DNA from: Abelmoschus esculentus
Lineage: Eukaryota; Streptophyta; Magnoliopsida; Malvales; Malvaceae
Assembly: GCA_035048815.1 (NCBI GenBank)
Contig: JAUCBN010000024.1
Location: forward strand, 2,912,001 to 2,976,000
Length of the DNA: 64,000 bases
Direction: 5' to 3'
Shown here: positions 1 through 13,705 of the stretch, piece by piece
Layout: each line of letters starts with the position of its first letter
Numbering within the stretch: the stretch's first letter is position 1
Translations under genes and position numbers: made by a program
The notes under the pieces: generated by a model
Told to the model about the DNA's origin: nothing
What the model saw: only the letters and a program-made list of their open reading frames with translations
The model's database searches: none

Positions 1-1100
1 GCCCAGTTCTTGCATTGGATGTATTCTTGGTGCAGGTACATGTTCTAATTTGAGCCTTCTAATGGTTTATCAGTAAATTTTAACTGCACCGAACACGTGT
101 GAGACTTTGTTACTGCATTCATATGACCCACTACACACCTATTCGAAGAAGAAAGAAGATGGGTGTTGGAAGGAATAGTTATAGGATCCTGTCCCCTAAA
201 AACTATGATATTCCCGGTTTTCAGTTACCAGTCAGCATCCAAAAGGACCTGTAAGCAATATATACCTAGTTTTGTTACTTTTGTATGTAATGAGTCGTAT
301 AGAATAGGTATGTTGGATTTATATTACCATTCACAGATACCTTGAAGAACATGGTTCAACATATACAGGTATCAATGCATGTAGAGTTAGAGCTTGTGAA
401 TCTATACTGCACATAAATTTAAAGTTTGCTTTTCTCTATGCTACATTCTGAGTCTGATATCGATATTCATAGGTTCACAAGTGAACATTATACTTATCAG
501 GTTGCTGTTCTTCTGCATGTTTCTTAATTCTCTAGTTACCAAATTGAAAGGTTTCATGACTCAACCAACAGCCAATACAAGACTTGATGATCAAAGACAA
601 ATTTGTAATAAGAAATGCTTTTCATTATTGCATGTTTTTATTTATCTTTTTCCCACCATGATTGTGCAGGCATCTGGCAACACTATCCTCTCTCATTTTC
701 TGGGGCTTGTATTCTCACTGGAATTGTTGCGCTCTGTGACAGTACCGAAGTCGGACGTTATTCCAATTCCCAAGGTCGCATAAATTCTGCCGTTCTTGGT
801 AAAGTATCATGAACTTGAAGCTTACGCTGGAACATGATTAGTAGCCATAGTTGAAATGTTGTAGACTAGTTGAATTGCATTTTACAACAGGGATTCCAGT
901 TGTAAGATCTCAGAGCTGTTTTTAAGTCATCTTTGCATTAAATAGTTACATTGTACAGATTGTGACAATGATTTTGACAGGGGTTGTGTTTTTCCATGGG
1001 AGAGAATAATATTCTTTCTTGACTTGAGTTTGTAAGGTTGGTAAAATTTGTTACTCTATTTTTCTTGAAGCAATTGAAAATAGGAAGAAAGAATATTTAC
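1..1100 (+). other. Possible 3' end of an unidentified + strand gene
   Basis: I could not identify a gene here. Two stretches look exon-like. One is at about 123-252, where a frame reading MTHYTPIRRRKKMGVG continues to VSIQKDL and a stop. The other starts at 670 after a good acceptor (tgattgtgcag). In that second stretch two frames are open: one ends in SDVIPIPKVA at 783, the other runs through GIWQHYPLSFSGACILTG to a stop at 812. The AT-rich sequence after 900 looks like 3' UTR. Since the window starts inside this region, any gene would be truncated on the left. Low confidence in reading frame and strand. Confidence 0.25.
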
Positions 1101-1872
1101 TTCAAATGCAGGGGTCTATAATGCAAACAAAAGCAGCAAACTTTGGAATTTAGAATAATACAGATTCCTATTTATGCCATTTACATAAAATAATTTTCCT
1201 AGAAAACACAGCAAGCTCCATTCACTGTACATCTCCTTCCATACTGGTGTGATGTAAAGTTCATGCAGGAAAAAGAAATGTATAAGCTTGTAAAAGGTGA
1301 CAGATGTATATAAATAGACATGTGGCGCCCACACACTTAACATCTGTAAGTGTGGTGATTGGAAAAGAACCTACATAGAAAATGAAAGGGGCAATTACCC
1401 CACTAATTTTGATAATTTAATTACATTCTAGACTCTATTAATAGTTTTAAAATTATTATAATTAATTTATTTAAATAAGATGTTTAAAGTTATCAAAAGA
1501 AGTAACTACAAAGAACAATCAGTCCTGTTGTCTATACATTTCTTTTGAGTCACAATCCTCAAAATCTCATGTATACAGAGTAATCATTGCTTGAACAACT
1601 AATGTTATCAGCTGCTTCCTTCATTGAAGAAGAAGAACAAAATTACTTTGACAGCAACTTTTTGATTTAATATTCAGGAAGAAAGAACATATGATGTTTC
1701 CTAAAACTAAAAATTAGAAGGGGAAAGAACCAGAGATATGACAAAACAAACTACTGTTTTGATTTTTTTTTTTTTTAAAAAGCACACAATTCAATCAAAA
1801 TGCCCAAACAATCCAATAAAAAAGAGAATGAAATGAGAAACACATGAAATCTCCAGTTTTGGTTTCTCCAAA

Positions 1873-2919
1873 TCATGAATTAAATTTGTCAAGCATCTTC
1901 CTATATTCTGCAGAATCCAGAAGCATAAAACAACAATCAGACTCATAAAACATTAAAATTGAAGCTTTTATTGTCAAACTATATATAAAGATACCTTCTT
2001 GATTGCTCCAAAGCTGAGCTGCTTGGGTGTTCAAAGGTGAGCTAATGTTTGGTTCTGCATTTAAATAAAACCCAATAAAAAACAAAATCATAAATCTCAC
2101 AGTAAAAACTCTAATGTTTAAAGAAGAAAAAGGGAAGAAACCAAAATAAATACCTCCCAGGAGACTCTGGATAGACAGTAGTATGGTTCTTACATCATAA
2201 GCAGATGACCATTTATCCTACAAAAACACAAACAATTAAGGGTTTTTTGTCCCTTTTTCCCTACAAGATTTGGTCCTGTAAAAAAAGAGAAGGTTGTTTC
2301 TGGTTTACCTGAAGAATGTCCAAGCAAATGTTGCCGTATACATCGACATTTGGATGGAAACAAGCAGTCTCGAACTTAACCTTTGGGGGTTTAAAAGGGT
2401 AATCATTGGGGAATGCAAGAGAGAGCTTGTATTCTTTTCCCTCAAAAACAGTGTCTTTGCTTCCTTTAATTGTTCCTTTCCAGCAAAATATGTTGTCTTC
2501 TTCTGGGAATGCTGATATTCCAGGATCCCCACCCATCTATCATACAGTATATCAATTTAGAAAAATAAAAATGAAACGCACTGATTTCTTTGTTTCGAAG
2601 AGGCAAAACATCAAACAGATTCAAGGCAATACAAGAATTTCGATTCTTACCATCAAAGCCATCAATTCGGTTTGCAACCTGTGGATACCAAAACATACAA
2701 ATCAACACATAGTAAAAGATATTCAATCAACAAAATCAACTTCAATCCCACCGGTTTAGAAACAAAATCTAAAGCAAACAAAGTAATAAAAAGAGGGTAA
2801 AAGAACCTTTTCAGAACAGATTGAGAATCAACAGTTCTAGCAGCGGGGGTAAGCGGTTTTGATCCGGTGGTAGTCGTTGCCACTGGTGTGTTTCCCGTGT
2901 ACCCATTAACGGCTTCCAT
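1873..2919 (-). CDS. UBC20: Ubiquitin-conjugating enzyme E2, UBC19/UBC20 (E2-C) type
   Basis: This E2 carries ubiquitin as a thioester for the anaphase-promoting complex, in the nucleus and cytosol of dividing cells (known for the family). Six exons join in phase: 2807-2919, 2651-2678, 2309-2536, 2154-2217, 1995-2054 and 1873-1907, giving 175 residues, close to the usual 180. The N-terminal extension (about 1-35, rich in Thr and Pro) is typical of the UBE2C group. The core has HPN at about 108-110 and the catalytic Cys at about 118 in GNICLDILQ, followed by DKWSSAYDVRTILLSIQ and a conserved WSNQEEYRKM. The last residues (DKFNS) replace the longer Pro-rich end I expect from Arabidopsis UBC19/20. 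The start is the first ATG of exon 1. Two MSA-like motifs lie upstream. Very confident in the family. Confidence 0.93.
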
Positions 2920-3155
2920 TCCGTTCTTTTGCTTACAAAGAAAATCAACACAGGCATTGAAGAACAAGAAAATCAGATGATTGAACAAAGGGTTTTCGAA
3001 AGAATCAAAACCAAAGGGAGTTATCGGCAGATTACTTTTCTTTCTTTCTGTTCTTCGTAAACAGAGAGCTTTTGGGGATAAAGAGAGAGTGTTGAGTTGT
3101 GAGGGTTGGAGAGAGCGTTTTGTTTTTAAAAAAGGGTGGGTGAGGAAAAGTTTTC

Positions 3156-3192
3156 TGACCGTTGGCTGAAAATTCAAATTTCGTAACGGCTA
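3156..3192. promoter_or_regulatory. Two MSA-like (G2/M) motifs upstream of the UBC19/20-type gene
   Basis: The minus strand at 3156-3166 reads GCCAACGGTCA and the plus strand at 3182-3192 reads CGTAACGGCTA. Each matches 10 of 11 positions of the mitosis-specific activator consensus YCYAACGGYYA bound by three-repeat MYB factors. They lie 237-273 bp before the E2 start codon, just upstream of a probable TATA-like tttttaaaaac at about 3123-3133. Mitotic E2 genes are known G2/M genes, so the position fits. The function is inferred. Confidence 0.55.
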
Positions 3193-3229
3193 GTCGGCTA
3201 CTTTTCTTTTTTAACCCTAACCTGTTCAA

Positions 3230-4300
3230 ACAACTCTTTTCTCGGTATTATTGGTCCAGTCCAAATAAGCATTTTGGTACTATTTCTCCTTGTTAAATGT
3301 AGGATTAAGGGGGAAAAAATATAAATATTTAAAAATTAAAAAAATATAAAAATATTTTAATAAAATAGAAAAATAAAGGTGAGAATTTTAGGGGGAATTA
3401 TCCCTCTATATTTTTGTATGATTTTGTCACTGGTGACCTATAATTTGCCTCTTACTTTTGTAATTATTAAAATATATGATTAAAAGTAATTATTTAATGT
3501 ATCAGTGGTGATTTTTTTTATAAAGGAATTTTAAAGTTGTCATTTATTTTTTAAGGATTCTAAATTTTAAATTATAAAATCTATTACAAGATATTAAAAC
3601 TATAATTATAAACCTAATTTTAAACTTTAAGCCGTAAACTATAAAATATAATCTCAAAATTTAAAACTTAATCACTAGCATTGAAATTCTTACTATAAAT
3701 CACAAACTTTAAAACATTAGTCTTAATGTATTTAAGATATTATTCAATTTTCACTTCATAAAATGTCGATTTTTATGATTTTTATTTAAAATTATTAAAT
3801 ATTATAATTCCAATTTATTTTAGGGTAAAATTTATAAATGATAATTAAATTTTGATTCATTATTTAATTTGATAATAAATTTTTTAATTATTTTAATAAT
3901 ATTATTAAATTTTATATTTTATTTCAATATTATCATTCAATTGTTTGCAACGGTTAACATCTATTAAAATATTTAGTATAATATTATATTTAGTACTATT
4001 CATTTACACATTTACATAATTTAGTCTTAATTCAAAAAATATAATCTACAGCATAACACAAAAATGAAATACGTAAAATACATACTTAGTCTCCGAGATG
4101 ATACTTAACTCATGTGACTATTTTGTAATTTTTAAAAGCCGAGGGATTCAACAAAAAGATGACGTATAGTCATGGGACTATTTACATATTTTACGCAACT
4201 AAAATACACTAGTACTTGATTCGTTTAACTGTCGTACTTGGCTTCATAATCCCTCCAAAGCTGGTCAACGGTCTTCCCCAGAAGCTCAACAATTCATCCA
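3230..4300. other. AT-rich intergenic stretch between the E2 promoter and REV1 3' end
   Basis: No coding potential was seen. The stretch holds runs of A and T and degenerate words such as aatcctaaa and aaactttaa, of the sort left by decayed transposons. No inverted-repeat element could be delimited. Confidence 0.5.
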
Positions 4301-4892
4301 TGCAGGGGAAGAAAATACACCGAGGACGATGCGAAAGCTGTGATGATTCAGATACTTTATTTTAATATTATACATTGAACAAATATATAGAATACAGATG
4401 CTTGAAGATAAATGGAAAATCCGAATACCGAAAAATTAGATCAATGACGGAGTCGACGACATATCACGTTGATCAGTTATCAATCAAGAGAAAAGTTACC
4501 TGCAGATATGCACAAGAACAGCTGAATAAACAGAAAAGCCACGGGATCGATGTTCAAGTTCAATAAGCTCGAAAGTCGAACCTACTGAAATATATAATTA
4601 TGCTATCAACCAGTCAGTCAGATCCAAGACAGAAATTACTAGAGTGAAACTGTGATATAGTTAAAAAGTGCAAGGGTTGTTAGAAATGTATATAATTTTC
4701 GAGTTAATGATAAAAAATGGCTAGCTTCTGTTCCGACAAGAAATGAGAATGTGGTCTCACCTATAAACCATGGAACCTGCACAGTCCAATATAGAAATGC
4801 TGAAAATTCCTTTAAAGGTTTGCCCGTTTTGCATCCGTTGAATGAAGGATCGATGTCGAATCTAGGAATACCCCTGGATAGTGGCATTAAGT

Positions 4893-7800
4893 TTAAGGAG
4901 GCATATTCAAGGTTCCACCATAGTTTTCATCGATAGATGCCTAGAAGAAAAAAATTGAACATAAAGAAACAAATCAGAAAAAAAATGATTTCAAGTATAG
5001 GAACCGGAGAATAGGAATATGGTGTACTGACCTGAAGGTGAGGAAAGCCTAAATTGTACACCTCCAAGAAGAATTCTGATTTGGTACTCAGCCTGAAAGA
5101 ATATTACATGTATTATAAGCTTGAAGTAGTATAGATGAGAAAAGGTGTCCAAAGAAAACTGATCATAATTCATGCTAAATCCTATTAATCGATCTTCTGA
5201 AATAAGATCAATTGGTCAAAAGGTCACCTATAGTTAAACATTTTGATGCCTTGAACAAAATGATAGTTATGAAATTTACGACAAACATGCATACATAAAG
5301 GTCTAGCAATAGCACCAAATTATGCAAGAACGACCATCGTCTTCCACAATGGAAAAACTCAGAGCAGAGTACAAGTACCTTCTTAGAAGACGAAAACAAA
5401 CATAGATCTCCTCGATATCCACTCCTATTTTCAGTTTAATATAATTTGTGAGAAGCTCACTGAAGCTGTGAATAGCTTCATTCCAAGCAGCACATGTTGC
5501 ATCTAAAGGATGCAGGGATTTAGCAATAATGCATTGCAATATTGAGGATAAACTCTCAGGCGAATGTGCTTTGTAATACATGTCGGCAACAAATTTCAAT
5601 GTTGTCGAATTGCTGACTTTGAACTTCTCAACCCATAGTGGAGGATTTCCAATCCAAAGATTGTTGCTCAAACCAGATCCAGTTGATTCAGGTTGATCGT
5701 CAGCAGAAGACTCGATGCCCAAAGGATGATGTATGGTATCTGTCTTAGGTCCCAGGGCAGTGATTTCTTGAATCCTGTGCGCAGGAAGTGCCTCAAATAT
5801 GTCAGCTCTCAATTCCTCGGGCAACTGCTGTAACACTGATGTGTCTACTTGGCTTAGAGAAGAAGGCACTAAATCATTATTTTCAAGTCCTGCGGGGGAA
5901 ATTGCAACACTGATGGGTCTAGCCCCAGAGTCTGGCACAGTCCGCAGTTCTTCCAATATAGGTTGTTCGTCCTTTGGGGAAGAAATAATAATTGTCAATG
6001 ATAAAACTTAGTACAATTTCCAAACAAATATATGTGTCCATGGAGTCATCACAGTCATAGGAAGAATAACCGAGGAAAGCTCAAATGTCTAAAAACTGAA
6101 GCGGTTAAGATTAAATCAAATCATCTGTACTACCATATCTATCTTGAACCAACACTTCAAGGTTCACTTCAACATGTCTGCGCATGTTCTACAAAGTAGC
6201 GTCAAAACTAGTACTGCCAGTCCAGATATTCAAATTGTTCTACAAAGTTTTAGTTGAGATTGGGACATTTCAAACACAACACAAAGAATCAAAAGGCAAT
6301 ATTTGAATTCGACAGTTTACCTTCATTTCCACTGCCGATCTGCTCAATGAAACGGAATCCGAATTGTGAGATCTTTTTGCTTCCATTACTGCAACTTGGT
6401 CAAGAATTCAACAAATTTACAAGTCATTAATACAAAGAAAATAAAGATAAAGTTAAACACCAAGAAAGAAGGTTTCACCTTGGGCAAGTTCATGAGGAAT
6501 AAAGCAAAAAGCTCCCGCACTATTGTCACCTTGTAACTTTCTTTTGGTAATCATTTCAACTAGCTTTCCACCGTAAATTTCATTTAATTCTGAGAGAAGC
6601 TCTGAAGGAAGACTCTCCACAACTCCCATATCAAGATGGCACAAAGGTGGAACACTTGTGTTCTGGTTCAAACAACCCTCACTATTGGATGCATTATTAG
6701 TCCGATGAACAGAATTCTCCACTGAAGCATTGTGTAACATACTTGAATTTCCATCCATACTCTTTCCTTCAGAATCTGCAACATGACACCGCTAACATTA
6801 CATGCTAAGTTTCAGTCATCTTAAGCAAAAGAAAAGCAGAAACCGATTTCTAATGCACTTTATACATTTAAGGATACTAGAGAGTTTACTAATTCTTTAT
6901 TAAATGAAAAAGTAGATGCATGCTGGTCGCATCTTGTGCAATAGAATGGTGTATAAACTCCAGCTGACTGAATCTTAACTAGGTTGGCACCATTGTTTCA
7001 ATAACTTGAAGGTCGTGTGTTGGAGCGGGCTAAGTGTGCAATATCCTTCAATTTACTGTTCTTTTGTTGGGGATTGGTATTGGTAGTCTAGGCATTGTAC
7101 CAAAAATAAAACTATAGAAAAAAAATTATTGAACTCCGAGTTTTAAAAAGATAATGACTAGTGTAAGACGAGGAGCGATAGTGCTCACCACCCCTAACAC
7201 AATCCAGCCATCAAAACACAGGAAAGGGATTACCTGTACCAATACATTCTTTGGCTCTGCTATTGATATCAAATTGTTCCTTCGAACTTGCTGAAGCAGA
7301 CAGGAGCCATGATTTCAAAGAGTTTCTTTCAGGTGCTTAAAATCAGTTAACAAAAAAGATGAGTCGGGAAGGGATATAAACAACTGAAGCAAACAGAAAT
7401 CGAAGGTGGTTCGCATCAAATCTAGGCCACAAAGAAAGTAAGCACCCAAATGTGTCAAGTTTATTCAGGATAATACAGTGCATACCTTGCCTAGAAATGT
7501 CTGCATTTTCAAGCCTTGAAACTTGCAAACCAACCCCCCGAATATCCTTGAAATCTACGAGAAATCAATTGGCAGGTTCAGATAGTGTAAAGCCCACGCA
7601 AAATTCATCTATTCTAACAGTTCCAACCATTCCTAAAAGCTATTTCCAGAGGATGCATCAGGTGAAACTTGTCCACCAGACTCCCCAAAGACGTTTCACA
7701 ATATCATGAGCATGATTTTCCTTTATGATGGTTTCTTAAGCAAAGTGGTAGAAAACAATACAATTATTTTTTCCAGAAGAAACGGTAAAGAGATATGTAT

Positions 7801-10800
7801 TATTTTCTAGGAGAATGCAGAATTCATCATCTAAAAAAAATGAATGCATGACCACGAAGACCATGTTACCACCAACCTCAACATCTTGATGCTAGTATGC
7901 TATGATACAACCAACACTCATGATGTAAGAGCTGCTTGGACTGTTTTCTTTCAAAAACAATTGCCATTCTTAGAGAGGGCGAGGGGGGAAATTTGCTGAG
8001 AAACAAGAAAAAATTTATTAAAAATTAAGGGTTTGCCTGATATTTTTTACATAGGTCTACATTCACCTTGGATCTATGGAAACATATGCATTACGGTTAA
8101 GCCAAAATATCAAGGGGAAAAACCAATGGCATGGATGAACTTTTCCTACAGTTTCAAAACTCTCAAGCTGACATACCTATGCGGAAAGATCCAAAGAGCT
8201 GCTTTGTAATTCTCTGAAGCACTTCAACATCATCAGTAGCAAGTGGAACCTATTGTTAAAAAGGGAAACACAATCCCCAGATGTGATATATGCAGTAAAT
8301 GTGTATATGTACATACCTCTATTCATGTACACTAATACCAACACATACACAGGGTAAGGCAGTAAGCTCAGTGGAAACATAAACTATAAACTTTTACTTA
8401 CTAGTGGAAGTATCAAAAAGGTTAAAGTTCAGCATGGTTTAAGAACAAAAATAATGTGTATTTACATTATTAGATGTGGAAAATTCATGTTACCGTAGTG
8501 CTATGGCTCAGGTTTTCGCAGTCTCCACATCCCATGAACTTTGCAGGCTCTCCAGCACCTTTTCTTCTCTTTTTTATCTAGATACGAGTATTACACACAC
8601 CAAAACATTTCCAATTTAGTGCAGGCATTGATACATTCTACTGTCTCAGATTATCTTCCAGAGAAATCCAGCAAAAGAATATCATTTGGATCATCCAGTC
8701 AACTGATACCTTAAACAAATCAAAACAAAAGAAGAGCATCTAATGTACCTTAAGAGTGAAAGTTCGCCCTTGCACCCCACACCCTTGCAAACGTAATGAA
8801 ACCTCTTTGCAGAGGTCTAAGAGGAAGTGTTGAGCCTGCAACAATTGATAAACAATGTCTTCCTCGGTCAAAAAGAAGAAAAGACGACAAAAATATCACC
8901 ACTGAGCCTTTATAATACATCAGACTACTGACATGTTGAAAATCCCTGAATCTTACACCCCAGTTCACTTCGGCTCCCACAGACTTGCTCTCCTGCAAAT
9001 CACATCAATAGTGAGCATGACTAATAAGAATAAATTTATCACAAAGAAACTGGAAAAGTCAACAAAATACAAAATTCAAAATTGACCGATCCAGTATTGT
9101 CAGACTGGAAAAATAAACTTACATTCCATCAATTATAGGTAAGATATGAGCTTCTGCACAATCAAAACTCAAGTTTTGAAATGGTATTTCTAGCACTTTG
9201 TTTATAAAATACAAGTATCAATGAAGATAACATCAAAATTCAAATATTCCTCTATAAACCTCAAAAATTAGTTCATTGCTCGATTAAGCTGAGATGAATT
9301 TTAGAATTCGAAACCAATAATTCTCAATACATCCTACTCAGAGGAGCTTCATATTGGAGTCTTGCAAAGATAAAAACTGTGTATGTTAGATAGCTTGAAT
9401 ATGGACATGATTTAATGCAAATCAAAATCTGTAAAACCTACAGTGTGAAATCAAGCAATTCTAAGATGAGAAGAATATGATGTTGGACAAACCTGAATCA
9501 TCCCAACAAGCCGATTATCCACTCCTCTACTGTAATTCCAGAGCATCTCACCAGTTTTAATCCCAAAATCCTTTTGGAGGGAATCCTGCAGACGAAGGGA
9601 TAGATGCACACAACAAATTAGATTCATATTTCACCAAACATAAGTTTTGAGCATTGCATCTCATTTCTGAGATGCAGGTATAGCATATTTCAAGCTCATT
9701 CATTTACCCACACTTACACATTAGAAATAATAAATTGAGCATTTAATAGATGAAACTGGAATGGAAGTATACCATATTTCAAAGTTCAAACGAAGTGTAC
9801 AAGTACCTTAGAAATTAAACGCAACTGTCCACAAGTTTGAATATTTTTATTTTTCAACTTATCTGCCAGTACATGACCTATTCCTGGGAGTGCTTTTATT
9901 GGAAGTGGACCCAAGTACTCGTCAACCTGCAAATTAAGTGAACACTGTGATCAGTAAGGAAGCATTTTATTTAATATATATCAGCTTGTAGATATTTTGA
10001 GAAGGATTTTCATAATTCAATAAAACAGAAACTATAGATCAGTTTATAGATATACCAGTTCAAACAATGGTTAAACAAAGTAGTATTCAGACAATCAGCT
10101 TCTATTGCCAAAAGACATCATATTTTTACACATCTTCCTTTCTTTCCTTCGTTATTGAACTATTTTCCAACCTAAAGATGGTGTACTTCTGTAGTTTTTA
10201 ACAGTCCCCTAACTCCTCAGCTTGAAATTGCAAAATATATATTAAAAAAATACAAAATTAACCGAGTATACCTTCTCAGGATGGATATAACATTGACCAT
10301 TTGGCTTAGCAGTACTAGTGGCTAGGCGGGCCATAAGCATATTCTTTGCAATCCCAGCACTTGCACTGCATCCAGTAGCTTCATATATCTCTTTTCGTAT
10401 TGCTGAAGCTAAAAGCTGAGGATCTTTACCTTCCAAGTCTGTGACATCTAAAAATGCTTCATCGCAGCTGACAGCCTACAATCAACATTAAATGCAATGC
10501 TAGCTATAACGAAAGCTTTCCTTTTACAAAAAAGATGGACATTTAATCCAATACATTCATGAGCAGACCTGAACTCTGTTGCAGTGTTTATGCAAGATGT
10601 TATAGAACTGATCAGCAACCTGCATAATTAAAATACATATAAGAAAATCCAAACAGGATTAGTAGTAATCAATGGGAAAAAAATACTTTTCCTAAGATGC
10701 AATTGCAAGGTTGAAAGTGTGAATCAGATTGAACTGCAGATCTTTATCTAGGACCTTTTCTTAGTAAGATCAGTTAATTCAAAGTGATAGTTGTCATCCA

Positions 10801-13705
10801 GGGCTTCCCTGTTCATATCATTCACCCTTTGACATGCACATCATACATTCAAAAGGAAAAGTAATGCAGAAATGAAAGGTAGAAAAGAGAACAGGAGAAG
10901 AGAGGTGAGGGAACACACTCTTCCATATCTAAGAAAAATTAACAGCTAACTTGCATACAATCTAGTGATTTACCTCCTCATATGCTTCAAAGTTATATGG
11001 GAGAATAACAAGTTGGGGGCAAAGACCCTTGGCATCTCTAACAAACATTCCTGCCTTAATTCCTGAAGGGGAAAAGTATCAATTTCATGCTGAATAAAAG
11101 TTTTCAAACTAAAATATTAGAGCTAAGTGAGATATAACTCCGACAAAAACCAACCATAATCTCGAGCAGGATAATTAGCAGAAGATATTTCCGCAGTTCC
11201 TTTTGGATTGTCTGAATGGCATACAGCTACCGGCTTGTCATTCAGTTCAGGATGGCTCCTGATGACCACCGAAACAAAAAAGCAGTCCTGAAGCAGCATA
11301 TTAGTATCAATCCAAAGCCATAGGTACCAAGAAGAAGAAAAGTTAGTCCATGTAGACATCTACATAATTGTAACTCATGCTAGAAGCTTAATCCTATACG
11401 AGTTGTTATCAATTATCGGTACAATTGTAATATTAGAAGAGTAAGAGGGTAGGAGAGGATAAGTTAAGGTTAAAAGACCAATTTACCATGTCAATATGGA
11501 TAATGGGAGTCTTTTGTGAACCAGCAGAGACATCCGAATGAGAAGACTTGGTCCATCCATTTGACAAGCTAGGAAAACGGTTACGATATCTATTTCTCCA
11601 GGTTCCTATGAAATGTAGCCTTGAATTCTACAATAATTCAAAAAACTAATTAATATAAAGCAGTTACAACGATATATAGACACACAGAACTCATATACAT
11701 GAATGCCCTTTCGAAAGGAGACAAGGAAGCATTAATATTAACAGTCCAGTGAATTTGGTTACAGTTACTATTAATATTAAAAGTTGCCATAACCAAATGC
11801 TTTATAAACAAAGCATAATGGCCTCTTGGGTCAATAACAAGGATTCAATAAACTTCAAATGGCACTGTGACAATCACCATATTCCAATCTACAGAATACA
11901 GTGGAAATAAATTCCTAAAGATTAACTGAATCAGCAATACTCAAACAAATAGCTATATAAACGGTTTAATATTTCTAATAATTAAAATAAAAACACAAAT
12001 TGCTTGAAGTCATTGAGAGGATTACAGATGATTCGTCAAATATGGCACAGTGATGTGAGAATAAGCAATCATTAATTTATTCAATACCTTGAAGTAATTC
12101 TCCACAAAATTGGGATCCCCTAAAGTTGAATGCCGCTGCTTGGAAGGTCCAATGACCAATGATCTAGGTGATCCACTTATTCCATGATTGTCAAAACAGT
12201 GACTACTAACAGATGCAGAGGATTGTTCAGGACAGGACTGAAGTCTGTCGTTTGCCAAACTTTCATCATCCTCTTGTAGATTACTTGGTTCTACCGCTTC
12301 TACTTCCTTAGGTTCTCCACAATAGCTATTACTTGGCCCATCAATTATGGTTTTATTAGATTTTTCACACATAAGTTTGCCATGTTCTTCAGTAGCTTGC
12401 CTCCTCCATTCAAAGGAATTACCTGCTTCAGAAAAACTTGCATCCTTTGATGCACCCTTTAAACATAAAAGCTCAGTTTCAGGTTTTACTTCACGAACTG
12501 CATTTGTAAAAGCACCCTCATCTGCAGGTTTGCTTTTTGGAGTGAAGAAGGACGACAATGTAGGTTGATTGTTAGCAAGTTGGTCAAGCTGGTACGGAAC
12601 CCCTTGAGAGAGCAAAGCAAGATCCACAATAATTCAATAAGATGGTAAAATGATAGTTGACACCATCAATTAGAGAGAGTAAAAAAGACGAGGGATATTA
12701 TTAAAGCTCCACAAGGAATAGATATTCATTTGAATTAACAAATTTCTATTTCAGGAATTTCGATTCAATAATTTATCAACCATTTCACTGTGCTTATCTC
12801 TTCAACCATATAAATATAAATTGAACCCATTGAGTGCATCAACTTACAACTTAAAAGTTTGTTAGCAGCAACGGAATCTAGAATCCACATAGGTTTCACT
12901 ACAGGGAGTCCACTGCTAAAGGACCTACAATCAAATCACAATCAACAATAACTCAACTTACAATTAAAATACTTTAACCATTCTAACCATGGAAACATGA
13001 AATTAAAAGAAAAAAAAATGAACCTGAGATTCTTGATTTTACTGTCAGGAAGGTTGCTGCATATGATATGCGTGACTCGATGCCTTGAAAAATAATTCTC
13101 AAATCGGCCACCGTAGTTCAACATGTACTGTCGCAGCTCCTGCACATTTCATTATCAATATAAACAAAAATGTCACCAATTTGAAAGTCGTAAAACAGGA
13201 ATGGTTGAAAAAGAACTAAACAACATTAAATTGAATTAAAAAAAAGAGTATAAAAGAACTAAACCTGACTAGATGGAATCGTGAAACCATCAACAAAAAT
13301 TGAAACCCCGTCAAAAATAGGTTTCGCAGAAGAATCACCACGCCTAGAATCCGAAGCTTCGGCATCAAACTGATTTTGAAGCTTTCTATTTTTCACCGCC
13401 ATATAACTGCAAAACACACAAAAAAATGACGTTGATAATAACTAATATCCGAAACATAATTGATTAATTTCAAACATGAAAATTAACGAGAGAAAAAGAG
13501 GGGAAATGTTGAAAAACCTTCCAAAATCAGAGAAAGGAGATGATCGGAAAGAGGATCGAGAGCCTGAAAGAGAATTTGCTCCCCAAGCCATGCCTAAGGT
13601 TTTCTGGTTACTTTTCCTCTTCTTGCTATTACTGGTGTTACTTTGATTGTTTGAAGCAGTTGAATTGAAGCTTCGCTGTTTCGAATTAGAGGAATCCAGA
13701 CTCAT
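4893..13705 (-). CDS. REV1: DNA repair protein REV1 (Y-family translesion polymerase)
   Basis: REV1 is a deoxycytidyl transferase and the scaffold for bypass polymerases at damaged replication forks in the nucleus. Twenty-three exons join in phase to 1136 residues (family about 1100): 13518-13705, 13265-13406, 13024-13139, 12848-12924, 12088-12602, 11487-11627, 11155-11287, 10974-11062, 10569-10619, 10272-10475, 9807-9926, 9493-9585, 8933-8992, 8749-8835, 8494-8577, 8177-8249, 7486-7554, 7234-7335, 6479-6775, 6321-6388, 5379-5971, 5032-5092, 4893-4940. Order: BRCT (about 80-178), linker, catalytic core starting IIHIDMDCFF with Asp392, then Asp489-Glu490 in SCDEAFLDV, little finger, two ubiquitin-binding motifs (LPSELLSEL about 837, LPEELRADIFEALP 953-966), and the C-terminal domain that recruits other polymerases. 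All three catalytic acids are present, so it looks intact. The exon at 5971 uses an AAG acceptor, the least certain splice site. Confidence 0.95.
6955..7115 (+). repeat. SINE-like insertion in a REV1 intron
   Basis: Inside the REV1 intron between 6776 and 7233, the sequence runs through an A-box-like ggttggcacc and then ggtcgtgtgttggagc at about 7011-7026. This second motif resembles the B box of plant tRNA-derived SINEs (ggtcgtgagttcgagc). It is followed by a T-rich tail. The element is antisense to REV1. I found no clear target duplication, so the boundaries are approximate. Confidence 0.4.
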
